Shown one piece after another: positions 56,494-64,000 of a DNA stretch of 64,000 bases (positions are counted from its first letter, which is position 1; each line of letters opens with the position of its first letter). The position numbers and the translations under genes are program-made. The DNA is from Ahrensia sp. (GTDB lineage Bacteria; Pseudomonadota; Alphaproteobacteria; Rhizobiales; Rhizobiaceae). The stretch lies in assembly GCA_002698425.1 (NCBI GenBank), contig NZXU01000090.1, forward strand, positions 30,622 to 94,621, written 5' to 3'. The notes beneath the pieces were generated by a model that was given only the letters and a program-made list of their open reading frames with translations, ran no database searches and had not been told where the DNA came from.

Positions 56494-57450
56494 ATGAAAA
56501 AACTGATCGGCTTCGGCATCGCGACGGGCCTTGCGGCTCTTCTGGCCACCGGCGTCAGCGCCGAGACGCGCATCACCTACAAATCGGCCAAATCCGGCTC
56601 GTCCTACTACCAGATGGGCGTCGAGATCGCCGAGGCGCTCAAGAAGAAGACCGATGGCGACATCGTCGTCACGGTCGAGGAAAGCCAGGGCTCCGTCCAG
56701 AACGTGATGGAAGTCCGCGCACGCGGCGCCGACTATGTCTTCACCACGCCGCCGGCGCTCGTTTCGGCCGCGCAGAAGGCCGCGGGCCCCTTCGACGGCA
56801 AGGGCGATCCGAAATTCGCGGACATCCGGGCGCTGTTCCCGATCCCGTCGCTGACGATGCATTTCGTCATGTCCGACAAGAGCGGCGTGACCGATTTCGC
56901 CGGCATGGAAGGCAAGACGATCCTGCTCGGCAAGGGCTCCTTCGGCGCGCGCGAGGGCGAGAAATATCTCGGGCTCTTCGGCCTGGAGGGCAAGGTCAAC
57001 CTGTCGGAAGTCGAATTGTCGAACGCCGTGCCGGCGCTGCAGAACGGCCAGATCGACGGTTTCGTGACGGCCGGCTCCTGGCCCGCGCCGAACGTGATAG
57101 AAGCCGCCGCCTCGACCGGCGTGACGGTCCTGTCGCTGTCCGACGAGCAGATCGCCGAGACCAAGCGCTCGAAACTCGTCATTCCCGCCGGCACCTATGC
57201 CGGGCAGGACAGCGACATCACCACCACGTCGCTGCCGGTCGCGGCCTTCACCACCTCCCAGATGAGCGACGACGCGGCCTACGAGCTGACCAAGGCCTTC
57301 TGGGAATCCAAGACCGCCATGGCCGAAACCTCGCGTTGGTGGAACGGCGTCGACCAGAGCCTCATGGGCAATGTCACGGTCAAGTTCCATCCGGGCGCCA
57401 TCCGCTACTACAAGGAAGCGGGTATGGAGCTGACAGCGGAACAGATGTAA
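56494..57450 (+). CDS. TAXI-family TRAP transporter solute-binding protein
   Basis: A 318-residue secreted receptor: signal peptide (MKKLIGFGIATGLAALLATG, cleavage near VSA-ET) and TAXI features, TYKSAKSGSSYYQMGVEIAEAL at the start, ESQGSVQNVMEVRARGADY, and the LQNGQIDGFVTAGSWPAP segment. The start follows GGGAGGATATCGA. The permease gene follows after a stem-loop. Glutamate-type or other carboxylate substrates are usual for TAXI proteins, not assigned here. Confidence 0.92.
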   Translation: MKKLIGFGIATGLAALLATGVSAETRITYKSAKSGSSYYQMGVEIAEALKKKTDGDIVVTVEESQGSVQNVMEVRARGADYVFTTPPALVSAAQKAAGPFDGKGDPKFADIRALFPIPSLTMHFVMSDKSGVTDFAGMEGKTILLGKGSFGAREGEKYLGLFGLEGKVNLSEVELSNAVPALQNGQIDGFVTAGSWPAPNVIEAAASTGVTVLSLSDEQIAETKRSKLVIPAGTYAGQDSDITTTSLPVAAFTTSQMSDDAAYELTKAFWESKTAMAETSRWWNGVDQSLMGNVTVKFHPGAIRYYKEAGMELTAEQM

Positions 57451-57471
57451 GCCGAAGCGAGAAAACAGCCG

Positions 57472-57502
57472 CCCCTTCCGGTTACCGCCGGGAGGGGGTT
57501 TT
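57472..57502 (+). terminator. hairpin with T-run between TAXI receptor and permease genes
   Basis: CCCCTTCCGG (57472-57481) pairs with CCGGGAGGGG (57488-57497), one G-T wobble, followed by GTTTTC. It can act as a partial terminator. The 3' arm also contains the GGGAGGGGG ribosome binding site of the permease gene, so the stem would also hide that site. Confidence 0.72.
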
Positions 57503-57508
57503 CGTTGC

Positions 57509-59320
57509 ATGACCGAGATCGCCGCCCCCACCGACAAGACTGCGCCGCCGCCGGTTCTCCGGATTGCGATGCTCGTCTGTGCCGCGGTGCTGGTGGTGTT
57601 CCACCTCGCTTTGATCTTCTCCGGGCTGGTGCCGAACCTCGTCAGCCGGCCGCTGCATCTGGCGCTGGCGCTGCCATGGCTGTTCCTGTTCACGGACAGG
57701 ACCGGGCTGTCGCGTTATTCCGGCTTCGCCGTCGGCGCGGTCGGCATCGCCTGCACGCTCTGGGTCGCGGCCAATCACGACATGCTGCTCGACCAGTACG
57801 GCTTCATCGAGACCCCGATGCAGACCGCCATCGGCTTCGCGCTGCTGGCCGTCGTGCTGGAAGGCGCGCGCCGCTCGATCGGCTGGCCGCTGCCGCTCGT
57901 CGCCACCGCCGCCCTCCTCTACGGGCTGTTCGGCCAATATATCCCGGGCGAGTTCGGCCATTCCGGCACGCCGCTGCCGAGCTTCCTCGGCACGCTGACC
58001 ATCGCGGAGGGCGGCATCTGGGGCAGCCTTGCCGGCGTCTCGGTCAATGTGGTTGCGATCTTCGTCATTTTCGGCGCGGTGCTGAACGCCGGCGAAGCGG
58101 GCCAGGGCTTCATGAACATCGCCAGCGCGGCCGCCGGACGCCTCACCGGCGGAGCCGCCAAGGTGTCCGTCATCTCGTCGGCGCTGTTCGGTTCGATCTC
58201 GGGCTCGGCCTCCGCGAATGTCGCCTCGACCGGCGCGGTGACGCTGCCCGCCATGACACGGCTTGGCTATCCGAGACGCCTGTCCGCCGCCGTCGAGGCG
58301 GTGGCGTCGAGCGGCGGCCAGATCATGCCGCCCTTGATGGGCGCGGGCGCCTTCGTCATGGTCGAGCTGACCGGCATTTCCTACACGCAGATCATGGGCG
58401 CGGCGATCCTGCCCGCCACCCTCTATTTCCTCGCCGTGTGGATCGGCATCAACGCCTATGCGCGCCGCATGGACCTCGCCGGCCTGCGGGCGGAAGACAG
58501 GGCGACGGCTCGCCAGGTGGCGGTGACCTCCGGCTTCTTCCTCGTTCCGTTCGGCGTGCTGCTGTGGGGCATGTTCGTCATCGGCTACACGCCGCAATAC
58601 GCCGCGAGCCTGGCGATCCTCGCCGCCGCCGTGCTGCTGTTCTTCGGCGCGGACGCGAAATTCGACATGGGGCGCACCGCCTCGCGCCTCGAACAGGCGC
58701 TCATCGGCTCGGCGCGGCAGGTCTCGATGATCGCCTCGATCATCCTGTGCGCCTCGATCGTGATCGGCGTGCTGGCGATCACCGGGCTCGGCGTCAAGCT
58801 CACCTCGCTGATCCTGTCCGGCTCGGGCGGCTATCTGTGGCCGTCGCTGATCCTGACCGCGCTCGCCTGCCTCGTTCTCGGGATGGAGGTGCCGACGACG
58901 GCGGCCTATGTCATCTGCGTCTCGGTCGCAGGCCCCGCCCTGTCGCAGCTCGGCCTCGAACCGTTGCAGGCGCATCTTTTCGTCTTCTGGTTCGCGCTTC
59001 TCTCCACCATCACGCCGCCGGTCTGCGGCGCGGTCTTCATCGCCGCCGGGATGATCGGCGAGAACTGGCTGAAAGTGGCGATGACGGCGATGAAGCTCGG
59101 CGTCGGGCTCTACATCATCCCGCTCGCCATGATCGCCAACCCGGGCATCCTGACGCTCTCGGGATCGCCGCTTTATGCGCTGTTCGCCTTCGCGCGTATC
59201 GGCGTCGGCCTCGCCCTCATTTCCAACGCGCTGATCGGCAAGGCGGCCTTGCCGCTGCGCATCCTGTTCGCGGCGGCCGGCCTCGCCATCGTCTTCGCCC
59301 GGGTGATCCTCGGGATATGA
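57509..59320 (+). CDS. TRAP transporter fused permease (DctQ-DctM, TAXI type)
   Basis: A 603-residue membrane protein with some 16 helices, the fused 4-plus-12 form that partners TAXI receptors. The DctQ-like part covers about residues 1-150; the DctM part contains SVISSALFGSISGSASANVASTGAVTLPAM and GGQIMPPLMGAGAFVMVE, both highly characteristic. The C-terminus contains a second typical region (LLSTITPPVCGAVFIAAG). Start codon 11 bases after the GGGAGGGGG in the hairpin. Confidence 0.96.
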   Translation: MTEIAAPTDKTAPPPVLRIAMLVCAAVLVVFHLALIFSGLVPNLVSRPLHLALALPWLFLFTDRTGLSRYSGFAVGAVGIACTLWVAANHDMLLDQYGFIETPMQTAIGFALLAVVLEGARRSIGWPLPLVATAALLYGLFGQYIPGEFGHSGTPLPSFLGTLTIAEGGIWGSLAGVSVNVVAIFVIFGAVLNAGEAGQGFMNIASAAAGRLTGGAAKVSVISSALFGSISGSASANVASTGAVTLPAMTRLGYPRRLSAAVEAVASSGGQIMPPLMGAGAFVMVELTGISYTQIMGAAILPATLYFLAVWIGINAYARRMDLAGLRAEDRATARQVAVTSGFFLVPFGVLLWGMFVIGYTPQYAASLAILAAAVLLFFGADAKFDMGRTASRLEQALIGSARQVSMIASIILCASIVIGVLAITGLGVKLTSLILSGSGGYLWPSLILTALACLVLGMEVPTTAAYVICVSVAGPALSQLGLEPLQAHLFVFWFALLSTITPPVCGAVFIAAGMIGENWLKVAMTAMKLGVGLYIIPLAMIANPGILTLSGSPLYALFAFARIGVGLALISNALIGKAALPLRILFAAAGLAIVFARVILGI

Positions 59321-59329
59321 GAACCGCTT

Positions 59330-59635
59330 TCAGCGACCGTGCTTCAGCAGGTCATTCGGGATATCGGGTGTATCTCCAAGAAATTCGAAGACGTTTCCGT
59401 CGATAATGGAAAGCAGTTCCCTGCCCTGCAGGTTCAAAACCCGCAACTCCACGACCTGGCTGCTGCTTTCGATTGCAAGAGCGATGTCCAAACCGGTCAT
59501 CTGCCCGCCCGCATTCAGCTTCGCATTCAGGGCGAGTTCGGCCTCGGACGAATTTGACCGGGTCATGGACCAGACGTCCGACACCGTGAAAACCTGATCG
59601 GTCCGGCTTCTGAAAAAAGCGACAATATCGGTCAT
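59330..59635 (-). CDS. hypothetical protein, 101 residues
   Basis: A small soluble protein (MTDIVAFFRSRTDQVFTVSD...) ending NDLLKHGR. It has no signal peptide or membrane helix and no family I recognise. It ends 9 bp after the TRAP permease on the opposite strand, and the codon usage fits a real gene. A further upstream ATG at 59689 is possible. Confidence 0.55.
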   Translation of the reverse strand: MTDIVAFFRSRTDQVFTVSDVWSMTRSNSSEAELALNAKLNAGGQMTGLDIALAIESSSQVVELRVLNLQGRELLSIIDGNVFEFLGDTPDIPNDLLKHGR

Positions 59636-59779
59636 GGGCGACACTCTTGCGGTCGATATCCGGGAACGCTCCCCGACCGGCACTGGCATGGCGCGTCAGG
59701 CAAATCAAACGGCAATCGCGATTCCGAGGTTGTTCGCCGGGCAAGCTCCTCCTAGATATCTCCGCACAAGGAGACATTC

Positions 59780-61216
59780 ATGAACGCCCCCTCTCCCGCA
59801 AATATTCCCGACCTGATCAATTCCTTCGACGTCTCGAAGGAAACGCTGGAAAGCGTCGTTTCCAAGGCGCTCGCGAAAGCCGATGACGGCGAGTTGTTCG
59901 TCGAGCATTCGGAATCGGAAATGCTGATGTTCGACAACGGCCGGCTGAAGACGGGGTCATTCAACACCGGCCGCGGCTTCGGCCTGCGCTCGGTCGCCGG
60001 CGAGGCGGTCGGCTATGCCGAATCCGGAGAACTCTCGCTTGCCGCGCTGAAGCGCGCCGCCGACGCGGTCGGCGCCGTCACCACCGGCTATACCGGCAAA
60101 TATTCTGACGCCCCGCAGGGCACGAACCGCAAGCTCTATGGCGACGCCAACCCGATCGGCGAGCCCTCCTTCGAGGCCAAGGTGAAGCTTCTCACCGAGA
60201 TCGACGCCTATCTCAGGGCCAAGGATCCGCGCGTGCGCCAGGTCACCGCCTCGCTCGGCGCATCCTGGCAGGTCGTCGAGATCCTGCGCGCCGACGGCCA
60301 TTTCGCCAAGGACATCCGCCCGCTCACCCGCGTGAACATTTCCGTCGTCGTCGGCGACGGCGACCGGCAGGAGAGCGGCTCGCACGGCATGGGCGGACGG
60401 CAGGCGTTCGGCGAGTTCATCGCCACCGATTCCTGGCGGCACGGCGCCGACGAGGCGCTGCGCCAGGCGCTCGTCAACCTCGACGCCAGGCCCGCACCCG
60501 CCGGCACGTTCGACATCGTGCTCGGCAATGGCTGGCCGGGCGTCATGCTGCATGAAGCCGTCGGCCACGGCCTCGAGGGCGATTTCAACCGCAAGGGCAC
60601 CTCCGCATTCGCCGGCCTGATGGGCCAGCAGGTCGCCGCCAAGGGCGTTACCGTGGTCGATGACGGCACGATCGAGAACCGGCGCGGATCATTGTCCATC
60701 GACGACGAGGGCACGCCGTCCGGCTACAATGTGCTGATCGAGGACGGCAAGCTCACCGGCTACATGCAGGACCGACAGAACGCCCGGCTGATGGGCGTCA
60801 AGCCGACCGGCAACGGCCGGCGCGAATCCTACGCGCATGTACCGATGCCGCGCATGACCAACACCTATATGCTCGGGGGCGACAAGACGCCGGACGAGAT
60901 CATCGCTTCCGTCGACAAGGGCATCTACGCCGTATCGTTTGGCGGCGGCCAGGTCGACATCACCTCGGGCAAGTTCGTCTTCGGCTGCACCGAGGCCTAC
61001 ATGATCGAAAACGGCAAGGTCACGCACCCGGTCAAAGGCGCAATGCTGATCGGCAACGGCCCCGACGCGATGCACCGCGTCTCGATGGTCGGCAACGACA
61101 TGGCCCTCGACACCGGCATCGGCATGTGCGGCAAGGCCGGCCAGGGCGTCCCCGTCGGCGTCGGCCAGCCGCATCTGAAGATGGAAGCGATGACGGTCGG
61201 CGGCACGGAGCGGTAG
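59780..61216 (+). CDS. tldD: metalloprotease TldD
   Basis: A 478-residue subunit of the TldD/TldE protease. The zinc motif HEAVGHGLE starts at His258. Typical segments flank it: LGNGWPGVMLHEA and the late MVGNDMALDTGIGMCGKAGQ. The start follows AAGGAGACATTC. The complex cleaves unfolded peptides and is needed to mature some microcin-type peptides; the TldE/PmbA partner is not in this window. Confidence 0.96.
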   Translation: MNAPSPANIPDLINSFDVSKETLESVVSKALAKADDGELFVEHSESEMLMFDNGRLKTGSFNTGRGFGLRSVAGEAVGYAESGELSLAALKRAADAVGAVTTGYTGKYSDAPQGTNRKLYGDANPIGEPSFEAKVKLLTEIDAYLRAKDPRVRQVTASLGASWQVVEILRADGHFAKDIRPLTRVNISVVVGDGDRQESGSHGMGGRQAFGEFIATDSWRHGADEALRQALVNLDARPAPAGTFDIVLGNGWPGVMLHEAVGHGLEGDFNRKGTSAFAGLMGQQVAAKGVTVVDDGTIENRRGSLSIDDEGTPSGYNVLIEDGKLTGYMQDRQNARLMGVKPTGNGRRESYAHVPMPRMTNTYMLGGDKTPDEIIASVDKGIYAVSFGGGQVDITSGKFVFGCTEAYMIENGKVTHPVKGAMLIGNGPDAMHRVSMVGNDMALDTGIGMCGKAGQGVPVGVGQPHLKMEAMTVGGTER

Positions 61217-61274
61217 GCGCGGCCGGGTTGCAAAATCGGCGTCATTGAAGACCACTTGAATTCAGCGCGTTTGA

Positions 61275-61302
61275 ATTATAGTTTTTGACTTCAAACTATA
61301 AT
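61275..61302. promoter_or_regulatory. palindromic operator-like element upstream of fic
   Basis: ATTATAGTTT (61275-61284) and AAACTATAAT (61293-61302) form perfect 10-bp arms around an 8-base centre. It sits 102 bp before the Fic start. A second hairpin, GACTCTT/AAGAGTC (61335-61357), follows. The Fic protein has a C-terminal winged helix and could bind here; that is inference. Confidence 0.6.
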
Positions 61303-61403
61303 CCCGTTCAACGCGATTAAAGATGGCTTTAATGGACTCTTCCTCGTTTAAAGAGTCACCGTCCGGGACTTTTATTCCGACCGTCGGCGGTTAATCAGCA
61401 TTC

Positions 61404-62495
61404 GTGCCGAATCCGCTTCCGCCGAACATCGACCACGCCGCGCTCGCGGTTCCGATGGCGGAAACCATGTTGGCGCTGGGCGAATTGAACTCGACCGGGC
61501 GCGGGATCGCCGATCCGATGCTCGTCATTCGCCCTCTTCAACGACGCGAAGCGCTCCTGTCTTCGGCAATGGAAGGCACCTTCACCACGGCGAACCAACT
61601 CGCGCTTGCCGAGGCGGATGAAGACTTGCAACTGGATGCGGCAACGCTTGAGGTCAGAAACTACCTGCGCGCATTCGATACCGCGGACAGACTGCGTCAC
61701 GAGATTCCGGTTTCCGGCCGGATGATAAAGGAAATCCATCGGGTCCTTCTGGCGCAAACCAATCCGGGGAGAGGCGCATCCAAAAGGCCCGGCGAGTACA
61801 AGAACCAGCAGAATTTCATCGCGGGCGGAGACCGGCGTATCGAAAACGCCCGCTTCATCTCGCCACCGCCGCGCGAGGCCGAAGAGGCTATGAATGCGCT
61901 CGAACATTTCCTGAACCGGGACGACAAAGGTCAGATACCGCCCATAGTCGAGTCCGCTCTTCTTCACTACCAGCTCGAGACAATCCACCCCTTCGCAGAC
62001 GGAAATGGCCGCGTTGGCCGGATACTGGTCCCGATACACCTGATGGCGGTCGGGGTTCTCGATCGCCCGTTGCTCTATCTGAGCCCGGCGGTCGAAGGCA
62101 GAAAGGACGAATATGTCGACCTGATGCTCAATGTATCGCGGAGCGGCGCATGGACCGACTGGTTGCTGTTCTATCTGGAACTGGTGCGGGCGTCATGCGT
62201 AGCGGCGACAGAGGTGTTGAACAGGCTCGAAGCCCTGCGTGCGAAATACCGGGAGGCGATTTCCGAGACCGGTGGCTCGGCGAGATATATTACCCTCGCC
62301 GACGATCTGTTCCTGACGCCAGTCACGACAATCCCCAAGGTCGCTGAACGCTTGGGCGTCACCTATCCCGCAGCAAAGAACGCCGTTGACCGGTTGATCG
62401 AACTCGGAATCCTTGCCGAGCTTGAAAGCTACTCAAATCCCAGACGCTTCATCTGTTGGGACATCACGGACATCAGCGAAGGACGCCTGCCCTGA
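61404..62495 (+). CDS. Fic-domain protein, class II, with C-terminal winged helix
   Basis: A 363-residue AMPylator-type protein. The Fic motif HPFADGNGRVGR starts at His195. An N-terminal inhibitory motif, Ser53-x3-Glu57-Gly58 (SSAMEGT), marks class II, where the helix blocks the ATP site until relieved. A C-terminal winged-helix domain (PVTTIPKVAERLGVTYPAAKNAVDRLIELG) suggests DNA binding. It starts with a GTG with only a weak ribosome binding site. The 186 bp upstream are A+T-rich and hold two inverted repeats. Targets unknown. Confidence 0.93.
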   Translation: MPNPLPPNIDHAALAVPMAETMLALGELNSTGRGIADPMLVIRPLQRREALLSSAMEGTFTTANQLALAEADEDLQLDAATLEVRNYLRAFDTADRLRHEIPVSGRMIKEIHRVLLAQTNPGRGASKRPGEYKNQQNFIAGGDRRIENARFISPPPREAEEAMNALEHFLNRDDKGQIPPIVESALLHYQLETIHPFADGNGRVGRILVPIHLMAVGVLDRPLLYLSPAVEGRKDEYVDLMLNVSRSGAWTDWLLFYLELVRASCVAATEVLNRLEALRAKYREAISETGGSARYITLADDLFLTPVTTIPKVAERLGVTYPAAKNAVDRLIELGILAELESYSNPRRFICWDITDISEGRLP

Positions 62496-62565
62496 GTCCG
62501 CCCGAGGCGTACGTGAATATCTGAAGCGGCAAGGCCGGTCGGTGGCGCCGAGCGGCCGACAAGCG

Positions 62566-62602
62566 CAGTTACAGACATTTTTCCCGATTGCGCCTGTAAC
62601 TG
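62566..62602. repeat. inverted repeat between fic and the flavoprotein gene
   Basis: CAGTTACAG (62566-62574) and CTGTAACTG (62594-62602) form perfect 9-bp arms with a 19-base loop, just before the convergent flavoprotein stop. It may be a bidirectional end-of-transcript structure, although neither side has a clean T-run. Confidence 0.55.
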
Positions 62603-62605
62603 AGC

Positions 62606-63724
62606 CTACCCCTCCCCCTCCAGATACCTTAGCAACTCGCTCGCCGCCGCGCCGCCGGCCCGGTTCGCGCCGATGGTCGAGGCCGAGGGGCCGTAGCCGA
62701 CGAGGTGGATGCGCGGGTCGGCAGCCACCTGCGTCGCCAGCCGGCCGGTCATCGCGATGCCGCCCTCCTCGTTCGTCAGCCCCAGGGGTGCGAGATGGCC
62801 GAGATCATAGCGAAAGCCGGTGCACCACAGGATTACGTCGAAATTCTCCGCGCGCCCGTCCGCCCAGCGCACGCCCGTCCCGGTGATTTCCGCAAACATC
62901 TCGTGGCGGTCGAGCGCGCCGCGCGCCTGCATCGCCTCGATGGCCGGCGTCAGCGGCAGGCCAGTCGCGGAGACGACCGAACGCGGCGGCAGGCCCGCGC
63001 GCACCCGTTCCTCGACTTGCGCCACCACCTCGCGGCCGAACTCCTCGGTGAAATCGCCGCGCCAGAATTCCGGCGCACGGCGCGTCACCCACATCGTATC
63101 GGTCACCTTTGAGATCGCGTCGAGAAGCTGGATCGCCGAGATGCCGCCGCCGACGACCAGCACCCGCTTGCCCTTAAATTCCTCCGGGCGGCGATAGTCG
63201 ACCGTATGCATGTGGCGGCCGCGGAAGCGCTCGAAGCCCGGATAATGCGGAATGTTCGGCGTGTTCCAGGTGCCGGTGGCGTTGATCAGCCCGCGCGCCG
63301 ACACCGCCATGCCGTCCGTCTCGACACGCAGCCGCGCGCCACGGTCGCGCACGGCCGTCACCCTCACCGGCCGCCGCACCTGCAGCCCGTATTTCCGCTC
63401 ATAGGCCGCGTAATAACGCGGTACGGCGACCGCCGCCTGCACCTCGTCCGTGTCGCCTTCCAGCGTTTCGGAAAACGCCATGCCCGGCAGGTCGTGGATG
63501 CGGTTGACGGTGGACAGCGTTAGGCTCGGCCAGCGAAACTGCCAAGCCCCGCCCGGCGACGGCGCGCCGTCGAGCACGACGAAATCGCGCAGCGGCTCGT
63601 GGCCGCGCCTCGCAAGATGATAGGCCGCCGACAGACCGGCCTGCCCGGCGCCGATGACGGCGATGTCGACCTTCCAGGCCGCCTGCGCTTTCGGCCCGTT
63701 TCCGGTGGATGGATCCCCCGCCAT
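62606..63724 (-). CDS. NAD(P)-binding flavoprotein (monooxygenase/CzcO-like)
   Basis: A 372-residue flavoprotein: FAD motif VIGAGQAGLSAAYHL near residue 23, the AWQFRWPSL pocket of CzcO-like flavoprotein monooxygenases, second dinucleotide motif VLVVGGGISAIQLL near residue 190, and a late WCTGFRYDL. It may oxygenate a small molecule or reduce a metal or quinone. The start has little ribosome-binding support, so the N-terminus may be shorter. Confidence 0.88.
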   Translation of the reverse strand: MAGDPSTGNGPKAQAAWKVDIAVIGAGQAGLSAAYHLARRGHEPLRDFVVLDGAPSPGGAWQFRWPSLTLSTVNRIHDLPGMAFSETLEGDTDEVQAAVAVPRYYAAYERKYGLQVRRPVRVTAVRDRGARLRVETDGMAVSARGLINATGTWNTPNIPHYPGFERFRGRHMHTVDYRRPEEFKGKRVLVVGGGISAIQLLDAISKVTDTMWVTRRAPEFWRGDFTEEFGREVVAQVEERVRAGLPPRSVVSATGLPLTPAIEAMQARGALDRHEMFAEITGTGVRWADGRAENFDVILWCTGFRYDLGHLAPLGLTNEEGGIAMTGRLATQVAADPRIHLVGYGPSASTIGANRAGGAAASELLRYLEGEG

Positions 63725-64000
63725 ATAAATTCGCCGCCCGCTCGAATGCCTTGCCTGTCCGGCCCCTAGATAGGTTTCCCGCCGCCCGCCGCAAGAATCT
63801 TGTCCACCGCCCTCTACCCTCCCTTACCCTTGTGGTGCCCTTTCATCGGAAGCCGGGTCTAGAACCGACAGCCTGGGAAAGGGCCGGTTCCTGGTGTTCG
63901 CGCTGAGGTGGCGCGGATGGGGCAGGCGCGATGGGTGACTGTCGCGTGAATGTTTCGAACCAGGGTGGCTTATCGGTCGTGGCGTGGCCGTTCCGTGCTC
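63725..64000. other. right-edge segment without a clear gene
   Basis: No frame in these 276 bases has the start, composition or recognisable sequence of a gene. Frames open here are short and lack ribosome binding sites. A gene beginning beyond the right edge is possible. Confidence 0.5.

Noticed and set aside
61217..62600. Fic gene as a third islet with a duplicated tldD 3' end
   Set aside because: No copy of the tldD terminal bases is seen downstream of fic.

Overview
The window is high-GC chromosomal DNA from an alphaproteobacterium, most likely Hyphomicrobiales (Rhizobiales). The evidence is the gene order surf1-ctaE-ctaG-coxF-ctaB-ctaD-ctaC beside ispH-thrB-rnhA, the thrC / M16 peptidase / GNAT block, the ccrM / HAD / mutY / DUF721 block, and an ialB gene. 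No plasmid, phage or transposase genes are seen.

Layout. Positions 1-12,667 (all minus strand) hold an accessory catabolic region: a partial LysR regulator, an FAD oxidoreductase, a TRAP transporter (dctP-Q-M) translationally coupled to a GMC alcohol dehydrogenase, an MFS exporter, two paralogous amidohydrolases coupled to a Rieske ferredoxin, a GFA-family enzyme and a ferredoxin reductase. No oxygenase is present. Positions 12,867-17,567 (plus strand) hold the most striking unit: a consensus sigma-54 promoter whose predicted start falls on the first base of a guanidine-I (ykkC) riboswitch, followed by an ABC importer (binding protein, terminator-like hairpin, permease, ATPase), an arginase-family enzyme resembling Ni-dependent guanidine hydrolase (GdmH), and an overlapping gene for a protein with 22 histidines in its first 47 residues. 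I read this as a nitrogen-controlled guanidine uptake and hydrolysis operon with its own candidate metal-delivery protein.

Positions 17.5-32.3 kb are mixed housekeeping genes: recQ, a LuxR-HTH/alpha-beta hydrolase fusion, tRNA(CAU), a SIMPL protein, an SDR, mutY, ccrM, and an Rrf2 regulator divergent from a thioredoxin-reductase-like flavoprotein across a 63-bp palindrome. Positions 32.5-44.2 kb hold thrC, an M16 peptidase, c-di-GMP proteins, yqgE, a peroxiredoxin and a TPR protein. Positions 44.2-55.5 kb hold rnhA-thrB-ispH, a ParE-type toxin-antitoxin locus with a frameshifted toxin, and the aa3 cytochrome oxidase operon. Positions 55.5-64 kb hold an amidase islet, a TAXI-TRAP transporter, tldD, a class II Fic protein and a flavoprotein.

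Two single-gene insertions (a VPLPA-CTERM protein at 44.6 kb and an amidase at 55.5 kb) are each bracketed by a direct duplication of the 3' end of the neighbouring core gene (rnhA, 110 bp with 4 mismatches; ialB, 21 bp perfect). No recombinase is present in either. All assignments come from reading the sequence; no database search was run.
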